A DNA stretch of 39,662 nt from Sphingopyxis granuli NBRC 100800 (GTDB lineage Bacteria; Pseudomonadota; Alphaproteobacteria; Sphingomonadales; Sphingomonadaceae). A program made the translations under genes and the position numbers. Below are positions 8,280 through 20,840 of the stretch, piece after piece. Every line of letters begins with the position of its first letter. Within the stretch, counting starts at the first letter, position 1. Location of the stretch: the NCBI RefSeq assembly GCF_001591045.1, contig NZ_BCUA01000035.1:1-39662 (forward strand), in the 5' to 3' direction. The notes beneath the pieces were generated by a model. It saw only the letters and a list, made by a program, of their open reading frames with translations. It made no database searches and had not been told where the DNA came from.

Positions 8280-8683
8280 CAGAATACCTCCGCCAGCACT
8301 TCGCCGCCGACATTATGCTCGCGCGCCTCGGCATCCGACAGGACGCCGCGCGGGGTCGACACGATGGTGATGCCCAGGCCGTTGCGCACGATCGGTAGCT
8401 CTTTCGAGCCCGAATAGACGCGGCGGCCGGGCTTGGAAACGCGCGCCACATGGCGGATCGCGGGCTGGCCCTCGAAATATTTCAGCTCGATGCGCAGGCC
8501 CTTGTGCTGGCCCTTCGCGCCCAGCGCTTCCTCGCTGTAGCCACGGATATAGCCTTCGCGCTTCAGCACGTCGAGAACGCGGACACGCAGCGTCGAGGCG
8601 GGAGTCAGGACGCTGTCCTTCTTCGCCTGCTGGCCGTTGCGGATGCGGGTGAGCATATCACCCAAAGGATCGGTCATTGCCAT
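8279..8683 (-). CDS. rpsH: 30S ribosomal protein S8
   Basis: A 134-residue S8, which binds the central domain of 16S rRNA. The start [22 protein letters not shown] is canonical; a start two codons later is possible. The C-terminal half has [20 protein letters not shown], where the STxxGxxxD segment contacts rRNA. In E. coli S8 also represses the spc operon by binding its mRNA near rplE; whether that site exists here was not established. Confidence 0.98.
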   Translation of the reverse strand: MAMTDPLGDMLTRIRNGQQAKKDSVLTPASTLRVRVLDVLKREGYIRGYSEEALGAKGQHKGLRIELKYFEGQPAIRHVARVSKPGRRVYSGSKELPIVRNGLGITIVSTPRGVLSDAEAREHNVGGEVLAEVF

Positions 8684-8695
8684 CTTGCGTGTTCC

Positions 8696-9001
8696 TTACC
8701 AGCTCGACTTCACAACGCCGGGGATCAGGCCCTTGTTGGCCAGATCGCGCAGCTGAACGCGGCACAGCCGGAATTTGCGATAATAGGCGCGCGGACGGCC
8801 GGTCAGCTCGCACCGGTTGCGGATGCGGGTCGGGTTGCCGTTGCGCGGAATCTCCGCCATCTTCAGGCGCGCGATCAGGCGCTCGCCATCGTCGAGCGAG
8901 GTGTCGGCCGCGATGGCCTTCAGCTTCGCGTAGCGGCCGGCATATTTCTTCACCAGACGCTTGCGACGCTCGTTCTTGTTCACCGAACTCAGTTTCGCCA
9001 T
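8696..9001 (-). CDS. rpsN: 30S ribosomal protein S14 (zinc-free, long form)
   Basis: A 101-residue S14 of the long, zinc-independent form. The C-terminal [28 protein letters not shown] lacks the C-x2-C pairs of the short zinc form. It lies 50 bp after rplE and 12 bp before rpsH. Confidence 0.97.
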   Translation of the reverse strand: MAKLSSVNKNERRKRLVKKYAGRYAKLKAIAADTSLDDGERLIARLKMAEIPRNGNPTRIRNRCELTGRPRAYYRKFRLCRVQLRDLANKGLIPGVVKSSW

Positions 9002-9051
9002 GACTTAAGTTCTCTTTCCTTATTGAGAGAGCACGGCCTGATCCCGCGGGA

Positions 9052-9630
9052 TCAGGCGGCTTCCTTTTCCTTGGCCTCGATCGGGAAGGGGAAGCCGAAC
9101 AGCCGGAGCAGTTCGCGGGCTTCGTCGTCCGTGCGGGCGGTGGTGGTCACGATCACGTCCATGCCGCGCACCGAATCGATGCGGTCATAGTTGATCTCGG
9201 GGAAGATGATCTGCTCTTTCAGGCCCATGGCATAATTGCCACGGCCGTCGAAGCTCTTCGCCGACACGCCGCGAAAGTCGCGGATGCGCGGCATCGCGAT
9301 GGTGATCAGCCGGTCGAGGAATTCGTACATCCGCTCGCGGCGCAGCGTCACCTTGCAGCCGATCGGCATGCCTTCGCGCAGCTTGAAGCCGGCGATCGAC
9401 TTCTTCGCCTTGGTGATCACGGGCTTCTGCCCCGCGATCAGCTCCATTTCCGAAGCGGCGGTATCGACCTTCTTCTTGTCCTGGACCGCGTCGCCCACGC
9501 CCATGTTGAGCGTGATCTTCTCGATCTTCGGCACTTCCATCGCATTCTTGTAACCGAACTTGTCGATCATCGCCTTGACGATGTTGTCGTCATAGAGCGA
9601 CTTCATGCGCGGGGTGTATTTGTCAGCCAT
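9052..9630 (-). CDS. rplE: 50S ribosomal protein L5
   Basis: The 192-residue L5 binds 5S rRNA and contacts the P-site tRNA. The signature [14 protein letters not shown] lies near residue 40, and [27 protein letters not shown] sits at the C-terminus. The start overlaps the rplX stop by 8 bp, so translation is probably coupled. Confidence 0.98.
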   Translation of the reverse strand: MADKYTPRMKSLYDDNIVKAMIDKFGYKNAMEVPKIEKITLNMGVGDAVQDKKKVDTAASEMELIAGQKPVITKAKKSIAGFKLREGMPIGCKVTLRRERMYEFLDRLITIAMPRIRDFRGVSAKSFDGRGNYAMGLKEQIIFPEINYDRIDSVRGMDVIVTTTARTDDEARELLRLFGFPFPIEAKEKEAA

Positions 9631-9943
9631 TGATGGTCTCCCCGGACTTCACGGCCACGCGGACCTTCTTGCCGTCCTTGGTTTCGAAGCGGACGCGCGT
9701 CGGCTTGCCCGACTTGGGGTCGGCGATCGCGACCTTGCTGACGTGCAGCGGCGCTTCCTTGCGTTCGAGGCCGCCCTGCGGGTTCGCCTGGCTCGGCTTG
9801 CGGTGGCGGGTGATGACGTTGACGCCCGCGACGACGACCTTGCCGTCCTTCGGCAGGCTCTGCGTCACTTCACCGGTCTTGCCCTTGTCCTTGCCGGACA
9901 GGACGACGACCGTGTCGCCCTTCTTGATCTTGGCCATCGACAT
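9623..9943 (-). CDS. rplX: 50S ribosomal protein L24
   Basis: A 106-residue L24, the initiator of 50S assembly. The KOW motif is at the start ([22 protein letters not shown]). I chose ATG 9943 (MSMAKIKKG) because GGAGGTG lies 8 nt upstream; an in-frame TTG at 9949 and another ATG at 9937 are alternatives. It starts 2 bp after the rplN stop. Confidence 0.96.
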   Translation of the reverse strand: MSMAKIKKGDTVVVLSGKDKGKTGEVTQSLPKDGKVVVAGVNVITRHRKPSQANPQGGLERKEAPLHVSKVAIADPKSGKPTRVRFETKDGKKVRVAVKSGETING

Positions 9944-9945
9944 GG

Positions 9946-10314
9946 TCAAAGCACCTCCGGCGCCAGGCTGATGATCTTCATATAGCCGCGGCCGCGCAGT
10001 TCGCGGACGACGGGGCCGAAGATACGGGTGCCGATCGGCTCCTCGTTCTTGTTGACGAGCACGGCGGCGTTGCTATCGAAACGGATCACCGATCCGTCGG
10101 CGCGGCGCACGTCCTTGGCAGTGCGGACGATGACGGCGCGATGCACGTCACCCTTCTTCACCTTGCCGCGCGGCTGCGCTTCCTTGATCGACACGACGAT
10201 CACGTCGCCGACGCCGGCGGTGCGACGCTTCGACCCGCCCAGCACCTTGATGCACTGGACGCGCTTCGCGCCGCTGTTGTCGGCGACTTCCAATTGTGAC
10301 TGCATCTGGATCAT
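9946..10314 (-). CDS. rplN: 50S ribosomal protein L14
   Basis: A 122-residue L14 of exactly the usual length, beginning [27 protein letters not shown]. It contains [22 protein letters not shown] and [20 protein letters not shown] at the end. This protein forms intersubunit bridges. It is preceded by a 57-bp gap after rpsQ. Confidence 0.98.
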   Translation of the reverse strand: MIQMQSQLEVADNSGAKRVQCIKVLGGSKRRTAGVGDVIVVSIKEAQPRGKVKKGDVHRAVIVRTAKDVRRADGSVIRFDSNAAVLVNKNEEPIGTRIFGPVVRELRGRGYMKIISLAPEVL

Positions 10315-10371
10315 CGATGCATTTCCTTCTTCCTTGGCCTACCGGGCCGTCCCGGCGGTTCCGTGAAACTT

Positions 10372-10665
10372 TTACGCCTCGACTTCGGCCGCGGGGGCCG
10401 GAGCGGGGGCCGCCTTCGCCTTGGTGGGGGTCTCGACCTTGTCGAGCACCTTCCAGGTCTTCAGCTTCGAAATCGGCTTCGTTTCCTCGATGCGGACGGT
10501 TTCGCCAGCCTTGAAGCTGTTGTCCTCATCGTGGGCGTGATACTTCTTCGAGCGGCGGATGATCTTGCCGTAGAGCGGGTGCTTGACCTTCCGCTCCACC
10601 TTCACCACGACGGTCTTGTCGCCCTTGTCGGACACCACCGTGCCGGTCAGAATGCGCTTCGGCAT
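10372..10665 (-). CDS. rpsQ: 30S ribosomal protein S17 with an Ala/Pro tail
   Basis: The S17 OB-fold core spans about residues 1-80 ([29 protein letters not shown], ending [17 protein letters not shown]). The protein is 97 residues. Its extra C-terminal tail ([17 protein letters not shown]) is absent from E. coli S17 (84 residues) and looks disordered. Confidence 0.97.
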   Translation of the reverse strand: MPKRILTGTVVSDKGDKTVVVKVERKVKHPLYGKIIRRSKKYHAHDEDNSFKAGETVRIEETKPISKLKTWKVLDKVETPTKAKAAPAPAPAAEVEA

Positions 10666-10675
10666 GACAGTCTCC

Positions 10676-10882
10676 TTACTTCGCGGCAGCCGCGCGGACG
10701 CGCGCGGTCTGCTCGGTCTTGATGCGGGCGATGGTGCGCCGCACGTCCTTGACCCGCGAGGCCTTTTCGAGCTGGCCGGTGGCGGCCTGGAAACGCAGGT
10801 TGAACGCCTCGCGCTTCAGCTCGCCCAGCTCTTCGGAGAGCTGGTCGTCGGTCTTCTTGGTCACGTCTTCACTCTTGGCCAT
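10676..10882 (-). CDS. rpmC: 50S ribosomal protein L29
   Basis: A 68-residue two-helix L29 with the signature [37 protein letters not shown]. It sits at the polypeptide exit tunnel near L23. The ATG at 10882 is chosen because it gives the standard length and sits 5 bp after the rplP stop; a much longer open frame upstream is a shadow of rplP. Confidence 0.97.
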   Translation of the reverse strand: MAKSEDVTKKTDDQLSEELGELKREAFNLRFQAATGQLEKASRVKDVRRTIARIKTEQTARVRAAAAK

Positions 10883-10887
10883 GGCCC

Positions 10888-11319
10888 TCAGCCCTCCAGG
10901 TGCGAGGTGTCGCCGAGGCGGGCGACGACCTTGGTCTTGATCGGCAGCTTCATCGCCGCGCGCTCGAACGCCAGCGCGGCCACCGGGCCGGGGACGCCGT
11001 CGAGTTCGAACAGGATGCGGCCCGGCTTCACGCGCGCGGCCCAATATTCGGGCGCGCCCTTGCCCTTGCCCATGCGGACTTCGGCGGGCTTCGACGACAC
11101 GGGAAGGTCGGGGAAGACGCGGATCCACAGGCGGCCCTGGCGCTTGATCGCACGGCTGATCGCGCGGCGCGCCGCTTCGATCTGGCGGGCGGTGATGCGC
11201 TCCGGCTCCATCGCCTTCAGGCCATAGGAGCCGAAGTTCAGCGTCGTGCCGCCCTTGGCGAGGCCGTGGATGCGGCCCTTGAAGGCCTTGCGGAACTTGG
11301 TTTTCTTCGGTTGCAGCAT
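10888..11319 (-). CDS. rplP: 50S ribosomal protein L16
   Basis: A 143-residue L16 near the A-site of the peptidyl transferase centre. It begins [16 protein letters not shown] and has the family signature for 23S contact ([27 protein letters not shown]) and [24 protein letters not shown]. It follows rpsC by 11 bp. Confidence 0.98.
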   Translation of the reverse strand: MLQPKKTKFRKAFKGRIHGLAKGGTTLNFGSYGLKAMEPERITARQIEAARRAISRAIKRQGRLWIRVFPDLPVSSKPAEVRMGKGKGAPEYWAARVKPGRILFELDGVPGPVAALAFERAAMKLPIKTKVVARLGDTSHLEG

Positions 11320-11330
11320 GTCAGCAGTCC

Positions 11331-12038
11331 TTAGCGGCGTTCATCGCGCGCCGGGCGAACGCCCGACGTCTGCGCGTCGAGCATCAGCCGGTCGGTCGCC
11401 ATCGGGTCGTGGCCGAGAATCTCGCCCTTGAAGATCCAGACCTTGATCCCGCACACGCCATAGGCGGTGTGGGCTTCGGCCTCGGCATAGTCGACGTTGG
11501 CGCGCAGCGTGTGCAGCGGCACGCGGCCCTCGCGATACCATTCGGTGCGCGCGATCTCGGCGCCGCCCAGACGGCCGGCGCAGTTGATGCGGATACCCTC
11601 GGCGCCGAGGCGCATCGCCGACTGCACCGCGCGCTTCATCGCGCGGCGGAAGGCGACACGGCGTTCGAGCTGGTCGGCGATGCCCTGCGCGACGAGCTTG
11701 GCGTCGACCTCGGGCTTGCGGATCTCGACGATGTTCAGCGACACGTCGCTGCCCGTCATCTCGCCCAGCTTCTTGCGCAGCTTCTCGATGTCGGCGCCCT
11801 TCTTGCCGATGATGACGCCCGGACGGGCGGCATAGATCGACACGCGGCACAGCTTCGCGGGACGCTCGATCACCACCTTCGAGATCGCGGCCTGCGGCAG
11901 CGACTTGAAGATGAACTTGCGGATCTTCAGATCCTCGACCAGCATGCGGCCATAGTCCTGCCCTTCGGCGAACCAGCGGCTGTCCCAGGTGCGGTTGACC
12001 TGCAGGCGCAGGCCGATCGGATTGCTCTTCTGGCCCAT
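11331..12038 (-). CDS. rpsC: 30S ribosomal protein S3
   Basis: The 235-residue S3 begins [29 protein letters not shown]-binding domain is around residues 39-107 ([17 protein letters not shown]). A C-terminal domain is at about 115-210 ([36 protein letters not shown]), part of the mRNA entry helicase. The start at 12038 is one base after the rplV stop; upstream in-frame sequence is rplV shadow. Confidence 0.98.
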   Translation of the reverse strand: MGQKSNPIGLRLQVNRTWDSRWFAEGQDYGRMLVEDLKIRKFIFKSLPQAAISKVVIERPAKLCRVSIYAARPGVIIGKKGADIEKLRKKLGEMTGSDVSLNIVEIRKPEVDAKLVAQGIADQLERRVAFRRAMKRAVQSAMRLGAEGIRINCAGRLGGAEIARTEWYREGRVPLHTLRANVDYAEAEAHTAYGVCGIKVWIFKGEILGHDPMATDRLMLDAQTSGVRPARDERR

Positions 12039-12039
12039 C

Positions 12040-12420
12040 TTACGCCTCTTCTTCCTGTTCGCGGACGACGATGCGGATGCGGCTGAACGGCTTTTCGATC
12101 CGGGTCGACTTGCCGCGGCCGCGCGCATGCCAGCGCTTCATCGTGAACGCCTTGCCGACGCTCGCTTCCTTGACGACGAGCGCGTCGACGTCGAGGTTGT
12201 GGTTGTTCTCGGCATTGGCGACGGCGCTGGCGAGAACCTTGCGCACGTCGACCGCCATCGCCCGCTTCGAGAAAGCGAGGATGTTCATCGCGTCTTCGAC
12301 GCGGCGGCCGCGGATCAGCGCGGCGACGAGGTTCAGCTTCTGCGCCGAGCCGCGAATCTGCGTGCCGACCGACAGCGCCTCATTGTCCGCAACGCGGCGG
12401 GGGGACTTTTCCTTGCCCAT
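12040..12420 (-). CDS. rplV: 50S ribosomal protein L22
   Basis: A 126-residue L22 with the long beta-hairpin that lines the exit tunnel ([38 protein letters not shown]). The start shares a base with the rpsS stop (TAATG). The C-terminus is acidic (REQEEEA). The loop residues look intact; no macrolide-resistance-type deletion is visible. Confidence 0.98.
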   Translation of the reverse strand: MGKEKSPRRVADNEALSVGTQIRGSAQKLNLVAALIRGRRVEDAMNILAFSKRAMAVDVRKVLASAVANAENNHNLDVDALVVKEASVGKAFTMKRWHARGRGKSTRIEKPFSRIRIVVREQEEEA

Positions 12421-12695
12421 TAGCGTTTGCCCTTCTTGTCGGCCGCGTGGCCGGGGAAGAAGCGCGTCGGCGCAAATTCACCCAGCTTCATGCCGACCAT
12501 GTCTTCATTGACCGACACCGGCACGAACTTGCGGCCGTTGTAGACGTTGAAGGTCAGCCCGACGAACTGCGGCAGGATGGTGGAGCGACGCGACCAGGTC
12601 TTGATCGGGGCAGAGCTGCCGCCGTCCTGGGCCGCTTCGGCTTTCTTGAGGAGATGAAGGTCGACGAACGGACCCTTCCAGACCGAGCGTGCCAT
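12420..12695 (-). CDS. rpsS: 30S ribosomal protein S19
   Basis: A 91-residue S19, which forms a dimer with S13 in the 30S head. It has the pattern [16 protein letters not shown], then [30 protein letters not shown], then [13 protein letters not shown]. It starts 3 bp after rplB. Confidence 0.98.
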   Translation of the reverse strand: MARSVWKGPFVDLHLLKKAEAAQDGGSSAPIKTWSRRSTILPQFVGLTFNVYNGRKFVPVSVNEDMVGMKLGEFAPTRFFPGHAADKKGKR

Positions 12696-12698
12696 GGC

Positions 12699-13535
12699 TT
12701 ACCTCTTCTTCTTCGCGTGACGCGACCGGATGATCATCTTGTCGGTCGACTTGTTGTGGCGGGTGCGGGCGCCCTTGGTCGGCTTGCCCCACGGGGTGAC
12801 CGGGTGGCGGCCACCCGAGGTGCGGCCTTCGCCGCCGCCGTGCGGGTGGTCGACCGGGTTCTTCGCGACGCCGCGGGTCAGCGGGCGCTTGCCGAGCCAG
12901 CGGCCGCGACCTGCCTTGGCGAGGTTCTGGTTGCCGTTGTCGGGGTTCGACACCGCGCCGACGGTGCCCATGCACTCGCCGCGGATGTAGCGCTGTTCGC
13001 CCGAGCCGAGACGCACGATGACGAGACCGCGATCGCGGCCGACGACCTGCGCATAGGTGCCGGCCGAGCGGGCGATCTGGCCGCCCTTGCCCGGCTTCAT
13101 CTCGATGTTGTGGACGATCGTGCCGACCGGCATCTGCGACAATTCCATCGCATTGCCCGGCTTCACGTCGGTCTTCTTGCCCGCGACGATGGCGTCGCCG
13201 ACGGCCAGGCGCTGCGGCGCCAGGATATAGGCGAGCGTGCCGTCCTGATACTTCACCAGCGCGATGAAGGCGGTGCGGTTCGGGTCATATTCGAGCCGCT
13301 CGACGGTTGCCGGCATGTCCCACTTGCGACGCTTGAAGTCGATGAAGCGGTACTTCTGCTTGTGGCCGCCGGCGATGCCGCGCGAGGTGACGTGGCCCTT
13401 GTTGTTGCGGCCGCCGGTCTTGCGCTTGCCTTCGGTCAGCGCCTTGACGGGCTTGCCCTTCCACAGCGACGACTTGTCGACGAGGATCAGGCCGCGCTGC
13501 GCGGGGCTGGTCGGATTATAATGCTTGAGTGCCAT
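12699..13535 (-). CDS. rplB: 50S ribosomal protein L2
   Basis: A 278-residue L2, the most conserved large-subunit protein and needed for peptidyl transfer. The C-terminal signature [21 protein letters not shown] carries the functionally important His. The N-terminus is the usual [19 protein letters not shown]. It is 22 bp after rplW. Confidence 0.99.
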   Translation of the reverse strand: MALKHYNPTSPAQRGLILVDKSSLWKGKPVKALTEGKRKTGGRNNKGHVTSRGIAGGHKQKYRFIDFKRRKWDMPATVERLEYDPNRTAFIALVKYQDGTLAYILAPQRLAVGDAIVAGKKTDVKPGNAMELSQMPVGTIVHNIEMKPGKGGQIARSAGTYAQVVGRDRGLVIVRLGSGEQRYIRGECMGTVGAVSNPDNGNQNLAKAGRGRWLGKRPLTRGVAKNPVDHPHGGGEGRTSGGRHPVTPWGKPTKGARTRHNKSTDKMIIRSRHAKKKR

Positions 13536-13557
13536 TTTCTTTGCCTTCCCCTGACGC

Positions 13558-13866
13558 TCAGACGCCCGAGGTGACGTCGATCGACTGGCCTTCGGCCAGG
13601 CGGACGACGGCCTTCTTCACGTCGCTGCGGGTGTAGGGCTTGCCCTTCCAGCGCTTGGTCTTGCCCTTGGTAACCAGCGTGTTGACGCTGAGCACCTTGA
13701 CATCGAACAGCGCCTCGACGGCGGCCTTGATCGCCGGCTTGGTCGCGTCATTGGCGACGCGGAAGACGACGGCGTCGTTCTCGCTGAGCAGCGTCGACTT
13801 CTCGGTGATCACCGGCGACAGGATCACGTCATAGTGACGCGCATCGATGGTCTTTGCCTTAGCCAT
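13558..13866 (-). CDS. rplW: 50S ribosomal protein L23
   Basis: A 102-residue L23, the docking site at the tunnel exit for trigger factor and SRP. It contains [20 protein letters not shown] and the basic loop [24 protein letters not shown]. The start overlaps the rplD stop by 8 bp. Confidence 0.97.
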   Translation of the reverse strand: MAKAKTIDARHYDVILSPVITEKSTLLSENDAVVFRVANDATKPAIKAAVEALFDVKVLSVNTLVTKGKTKRWKGKPYTRSDVKKAVVRLAEGQSIDVTSGV

Positions 13867-14485
13867 TGCAGCGGGCCTCCAGCTTTTCGACCGCCGCGCG
13901 GGTCAGGACCAGCGTGTCGGCACGGATGATGTCATAGACATTGGCCCCGATCGCCGGCAGCGCATCGACGCCGACGATGTTGGCCGAAGCCTGAACGAAG
14001 CTCTCATGCACGGCGTCGCCGTCGATGAAGAGCGCGCGGCCGCCAAGCTCCAGCTTGCCGAGCTTGCCGGCGAGCGCCTTGGTCTTGGCATCCTTGAGCT
14101 CGAGCGTGTCGAGGACGACGAGCTTGCCGCCCTTCGCCTTGTCGCTGAGCGCCATCTTCAGGCCGAGGGTGCGGATCTTCTTGTTCAGCGAATGGCCGAA
14201 GGTGCGGGCCCGCGGGCCGTGCGCCTTGCCGCCGCCGATGAAGATCGGCGCCTTGCGATCGCCGTGACGCGCGGTGCCGCCGCCCTTCTGGCGACCGAAC
14301 TTCTTGCCGGTGCGGGCGACTTCGCTGCGCTCGCGGGCGGCGCGGGCGGGGCCGCGGCGCTTCTCGAGCTGCCAAGCGACGACGCGGTGCAGGATGTCCG
14401 CACGCGCATCGACGCCGAAGACGTCGTCGTTGAGGTCGATGTCGGCGCCAGCCTTGCCATCGAGGGTCTGAACCTTGACCTTCAT
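13859..14485 (-). CDS. rplD: 50S ribosomal protein L4
   Basis: A 208-residue L4 whose extended loop lines the exit tunnel. The loop [33 protein letters not shown] is intact. In E. coli L4 also represses its own operon by acting on the S10 leader; no such site was proved here, though the rpsJ-rplC spacer is a candidate for regulatory structure. It starts 2 bp after rplC. Confidence 0.98.
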   Translation of the reverse strand: MKVKVQTLDGKAGADIDLNDDVFGVDARADILHRVVAWQLEKRRGPARAARERSEVARTGKKFGRQKGGGTARHGDRKAPIFIGGGKAHGPRARTFGHSLNKKIRTLGLKMALSDKAKGGKLVVLDTLELKDAKTKALAGKLGKLELGGRALFIDGDAVHESFVQASANIVGVDALPAIGANVYDIIRADTLVLTRAAVEKLEARCNG

Positions 14486-14487
14486 GA

Positions 14488-15246
14488 TCAGGACTCCTGT
14501 GCGCCGTCGGCCGCGGGCGCTTCGACCGCTGCGTCCGCAGGGGTTTCAGCCGGGGCATTGTTGCTGTTCGCCGCGCTCTTGACGCCCGCCGGATAGGGGG
14601 CCTCGGGGTGGCGCGGCAGCTTCACCGCATCGCGGACGAGCAGCCAGCCGCCCTTCGAGCCCGGGACCGAGCCCTTGACGAAGAGAAGGCCGCGCTCGGC
14701 GTCGGTGCGGACGATTTCCAGATTCTGCTGGGTGCGGTTGCGCGCGCCCATGTGGCCGGCCATCTTCTTGTTCTTGAAGACGCGGCCCGGATCCTGGCGG
14801 TTGCCGGTCGAACCATGGGCACGGTGGCTGATCGAGACGCCGTGGCTGGCGCGCATGCCGCCGAAGCCCCAGCGCTTCATCGCGCCGGCAAAGCCCTTGC
14901 CCTGCGTGACGCCCTGGATGTCGACGATCTGGCCGGCGACGAAATGGTCGGCCGACAGCTCGGCGCCGACGTCGAGCGTCGCGTCGTCGGCGACGCGGAA
15001 TTCGACGAGCTTCGCCTTGGGCTCGACCTCGGCCTTGCCATAGGCGCCGCGCTGCGGCTTGGCGACGTTCTTCGCCTTCGCCGACCCGGCACCCAATTGA
15101 ACGGCCACATAGCCGTCGCGTTCCTTATCGCGCACGGAGACGACCTGGCAGCCTTCGAGGCTCAGGACGGTGACCGGCACGTGGCGGCCGTCGTCCTGAA
15201 ACAGGCGGGTCATCCCCATTTTCTTCGCGATCACGCCAGTCCGCAT
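14488..15246 (-). CDS. rplC: 50S ribosomal protein L3 with an Ala-rich tail
   Basis: The 252-residue L3 initiates 50S assembly. It begins [16 protein letters not shown] and has [49 protein letters not shown], the central loop close to the peptidyl transferase centre. About 30 residues at the C-terminus are Ala/Pro/Glu-rich and have no counterpart in E. coli L3. ATG 15246 is the start; a 304-bp non-coding spacer precedes it. Confidence 0.98.
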   Translation of the reverse strand: MRTGVIAKKMGMTRLFQDDGRHVPVTVLSLEGCQVVSVRDKERDGYVAVQLGAGSAKAKNVAKPQRGAYGKAEVEPKAKLVEFRVADDATLDVGAELSADHFVAGQIVDIQGVTQGKGFAGAMKRWGFGGMRASHGVSISHRAHGSTGNRQDPGRVFKNKKMAGHMGARNRTQQNLEIVRTDAERGLLFVKGSVPGSKGGWLLVRDAVKLPRHPEAPYPAGVKSAANSNNAPAETPADAAVEAPAADGAQES

Positions 15247-15550
15247 GATCCATACTCCTAACAGAGGCCGGGCGGACCATTCCGCGCGGCTTGCGGGACC
15301 CCATCGGGACACGCCCCGACGGAAACCCTCCCAGCCCGAAATTTCGATGCGTCGCCCCGTCCGGGCTGAGGTGCCGCCTGCCCCGGTGGGGTGGTGCGGC
15401 GAGACGGGGGACGCAGCCCGGTCTGGATGCTTCCGATGGAAGCGACCGGCGGTATCCACCCTATCGTCCGCCCGGATCGCTCCGGACGTGTGCCGGCGCC
15501 GTGGCGCCCGGCCGATAGAGACCCCGGATCGAGTCCGGGGCTGCGCTGGC
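15247..15550 (-). other. 304-nt structured spacer between rpsJ and rplC
   Basis: No gene is seen; a frame continuing L3 upstream has no family resemblance. The stretch is full of inverted repeats. CCCCGGATCGAGTCCGGGG is at 15522-15540. CTATCG (15461-15466) pairs with CGATAG (15513-15518). A tight GCTTCC/GGAAGC hairpin is at 15429-15443. CCCCGTC (15355-15361) pairs with GACGGGG (15403-15409). CCGGGCTG (15361-15368) pairs with CAGCCCGG (15414-15421), which crosses the previous stem, so the two are either alternatives or a pseudoknot. rpsJ and rplC are normally separated by only tens of bases. The first pair is a dispersed repeat; the rest may be an RNA regulator. Confidence 0.55.
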
Positions 15551-15862
15551 TTAGGCCAGCTTGATTTCGACGTTCACGCCCGCGGCGAGGTCGAGCTTCA
15601 TCAGCGCGTCGACCGTCTGCGGGGTGGGCTGCACGATGTCGAGCAGCCGCTTGTGGGTGCGCACCTCGAACTGCTCGCGCGACTTCTTGTCGATGTGCGG
15701 GCCGCGGTTCACGGTGAACTTCTCGATACGCGTCGGCAGCGGGATGGGACCGCGAATGAGGGCGCCCGTCCGACGCGCCGTGTCGGCGATGTCGGTGGTG
15801 GCCTGATCGAGCACGCGGTGATCAAAGGCCTTCAGGCGAATGCGAATATTCTGCGTTTCCAT
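15551..15862 (-). CDS. rpsJ: 30S ribosomal protein S10
   Basis: A 103-residue S10, the standard length, also known as the NusE antitermination factor. It begins [20 protein letters not shown] and contains [41 protein letters not shown]. The ATG at 15862 is chosen over longer in-frame starts because it gives the exact family N-terminus. It is the first gene of the S10 cluster and follows tuf by 168 bp. Confidence 0.98.
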   Translation of the reverse strand: METQNIRIRLKAFDHRVLDQATTDIADTARRTGALIRGPIPLPTRIEKFTVNRGPHIDKKSREQFEVRTHKRLLDIVQPTPQTVDALMKLDLAAGVNVEIKLA

Positions 15863-15986
15863 GACTGTTCCAGTCGAATCCCGTCTGACGATGCGAAAGA
15901 GCAAAAACTTGGGCGAAAGAGCCGAAACGGCCTGTTCCGAGTCCCCTTGGGAGAGACCGGAGAGGCCATCAAAAACCTGTAAGCTA

Positions 15987-16020
15987 CGAGCCGCGCGACT
16001 CGTCCGAATCGCGCGGCTCG
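15987..16020. terminator. Perfect 12-bp hairpin after tuf
   Basis: CGAGCCGCGCGA (15987-15998) pairs with TCGCGCGGCTCG (16009-16020) around a 10-nt loop, starting 11 bp past the tuf stop. Read on the minus strand it is followed within about 11 nt by GTTTTTG. It is a likely partial rho-independent terminator that would reduce read-through from tuf into rpsJ. Confidence 0.6.
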
Positions 16021-16030
16021 CGGCCCTATA

Positions 16031-17221
<1,191 letters not shown>

Positions 17222-17343
17222 GTTTCTTGAACCTTCTTGTTCGCGTGTTGAGTTGATCAGTCCCGGACGAGCCTGCCTGAATCAGGCGCCGCCCTTAGTA
17301 GGTCTTGCCGTGCGAGGCAACCCCCGCACGGCCCGGCGGCCGG

Positions 17344-19416
<2,073 letters not shown>

Positions 19417-19435
19417 GGTCTTTTCCTTGGGTTTT

Positions 19436-19459
19436 GGGGGAGGCTTTGGGGCCGCCCCC
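19436..19459. other. Hairpin in the rpsG-fusA spacer
   Basis: GGGGG-A-GGC (19436-19444) pairs with GCC-G-CCCCC (19451-19459), 8 base pairs with one mismatch, just before the fusA start. In E. coli the S12-S7 spacer is the site of S7 control; here the nearest strong structure is on the S7-EF-G side. Function unknown. Confidence 0.35.
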
Positions 19460-19509
19460 GATATAGGAAGATGTGTTACGATTGCGAGACGCGCGATGCG
19501 TCCGCGCGC

Positions 19510-19980
19510 TTACCAGCGGTAGTGGCTGAAGGCGCGGTTGGCCTCGGCCATGCGGTGCGTGTCCTCGCGCTTCTTCACCGCGTTGCCGCGATTGTTCGAC
19601 GCGTCGAGCAGCTCGCCCGACAGGCGCGCGGCCATCGTCGTCTCGCTGCGGTTGCGCGCCGCGGTGATCAGCCAGCGGATCGCCAGCGCCTGCGCGCGGT
19701 CGGGGCGGACCTCGACGGGGACCTGGTAGGTCGCACCGCCGACGCGGCGGCTGCGGACCTCGATGCTCGGACGGATGTTGGCGAGCGCTTCGTGGAACAC
19801 GCCGAGCGGTTCCTTCTTCGCGCGGGCTTCGACCGATTCGAGCGCGCCATAGACGATGCGTTCGGCGACGGACTTCTTGCCGTCGAGCATGACGCTGTTC
19901 ATGAACTTGGACAGCACGACATCCCCGAAACGGGGATCGGGCAGGATTTCGCGACGTTCGGGACGGCGACGACGAGCCAT
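19510..19980 (-). CDS. rpsG: 30S ribosomal protein S7
   Basis: A 156-residue S7, the primary 16S-binding protein of the 30S head and of typical length. It begins [20 protein letters not shown] and contains [32 protein letters not shown]. The C-terminus [20 protein letters not shown] is the expected end. A 160-bp spacer carrying dispersed repeats separates it from rpsL, where most genomes have far less. Confidence 0.98.
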   Translation of the reverse strand: MARRRRPERREILPDPRFGDVVLSKFMNSVMLDGKKSVAERIVYGALESVEARAKKEPLGVFHEALANIRPSIEVRSRRVGGATYQVPVEVRPDRAQALAIRWLITAARNRSETTMAARLSGELLDASNNRGNAVKKREDTHRMAEANRAFSHYRW

Positions 19981-20014
19981 GGGATATTCCTTTTACGATC
20001 TTTCGCTTCAAACT

Positions 20015-20143
20015 GTTTTCCGGCGAAAGCCGGAATCCAGGAGCGAGTTTAAACCAAACCTTGCGATCGGGGTCGGGGTCTGGATCCCGGATAAAATCGC
20101 TGATGGCGATTTTTCCAGGATGACCCGTCCCCCGGACGGGTCA
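20015..20143. repeat. Repeat-filled spacer between rpsG and rpsL
   Basis: Three palindromes sit in tandem. The first is TCCGGCGAAAGCCGGA at 20019-20034, a relative of the CCCCGGCGAAAGCCGGGG family. The second is AAATCGC-TGAT-GGCGATTT near 20095-20112. The third is TGACCCGTCC/GGACGGGTCA at 20121-20143, which overlaps the rpsL stop codon. The last could act as a transcript-end hairpin. It looks like dispersed intergenic elements that have inserted inside the str operon. Confidence 0.6.
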
Positions 20144-20512
20144 CTTCGGCCGCTTCGCGCCGTACTTCGAACGGCTCTGCTTGCGGTCCTTCACCCCCTG
20201 GGTGTCGAGCACGCCGCGCAGGACGTGATAGCGCACGCCGGGAAGGTCGCGCACACGGCCGCCGCGGATCAGCACGACGCTGTGTTCCTGCAGGTTGTGG
20301 CCTTCGCCGGGGATGTAGGAGATGACCTCGCGCTGGTTGGTCAGGCGAACCTTGGCCACCTTGCGGAGCGCCGAGTTCGGCTTCTTCGGGGTCGTCGTAT
20401 AGACACGGGTGCAAACGCCGCGCTTCTGCGGGTTCGCTTCCATCGCCGGGACCTTGGACTTCGCCTTCTGCGGCGTCCGGCCCTTGCGGACCAGCTGGTT
20501 GATCGTGGGCAT
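20141..20512 (-). CDS. rpsL: 30S ribosomal protein S12 with Arg88
   Basis: A 123-residue S12 of the decoding centre. It begins [11 protein letters not shown] and has the two accuracy loops [13 protein letters not shown] (Lys43 present) and [16 protein letters not shown]. In the second loop residue 88 is Arg (codon at 20249-20251, CGC) where E. coli has Lys. A K88R change in S12 is a known cause of streptomycin resistance in other bacteria, so this strain may be naturally resistant. Start 20512 is chosen for the family N-terminus; nine further in-frame codons upstream are unlikely. Confidence 0.98.
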   Translation of the reverse strand: MPTINQLVRKGRTPQKAKSKVPAMEANPQKRGVCTRVYTTTPKKPNSALRKVAKVRLTNQREVISYIPGEGHNLQEHSVVLIRGGRVRDLPGVRYHVLRGVLDTQGVKDRKQSRSKYGAKRPK

Positions 20513-20840
20513 GAATGCTTCACCTTTTCGTGTCCGCATCCTTCCGTTTCAGGGGGGGGAGCGAACGGTTACTCTACCGCGGTGGATGAAGCTTCGTCCC
20601 GTCGTGAGAAAGGCCGACCTGATAACAGCAAAAGACCCCGGCGGATCGCTGCGATCTTCCGGAGGCTCCATCCGCGCCAGCAATGTTCAAGCGCTGTTGT
20701 GACTCGAAAGGACGGACATCCGCCGTTTTCGAACCGGGCGCCCCTAGCGGCGATTCCCCTGCCGGTCAAGAAGAACCGTCTTGCGCCGATCGCGCCGCTG
20801 CCGGCTTGTCGGCGCGCCATTCCGCCGATAGCCCCGGCGC
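20513..20840. promoter_or_regulatory. Intergenic region upstream of rpsL and the glycosylase gene
   Basis: This 328-bp divergent gap holds no gene. A candidate minus-strand promoter for the str operon is TTGACC (complement of 20764-20769), 17 bp, then TAGGGG (complement of 20741-20746). A similarly arranged TTGACT and TAGGGG pair lies upstream of rho. A long leader of about 230 nt would follow. No clear motif was found for the plus-strand gene. Confidence 0.4.

Noticed and set aside
12040..12420. Possible macrolide-resistance change in L22
   Set aside because: The tunnel loop looks intact with no deletion.
15245..15982. Plus-strand frame over the rpsJ-rplC spacer
   Set aside because: It overlaps rpsJ antisense and has no start support; the spacer is better read as structured RNA.
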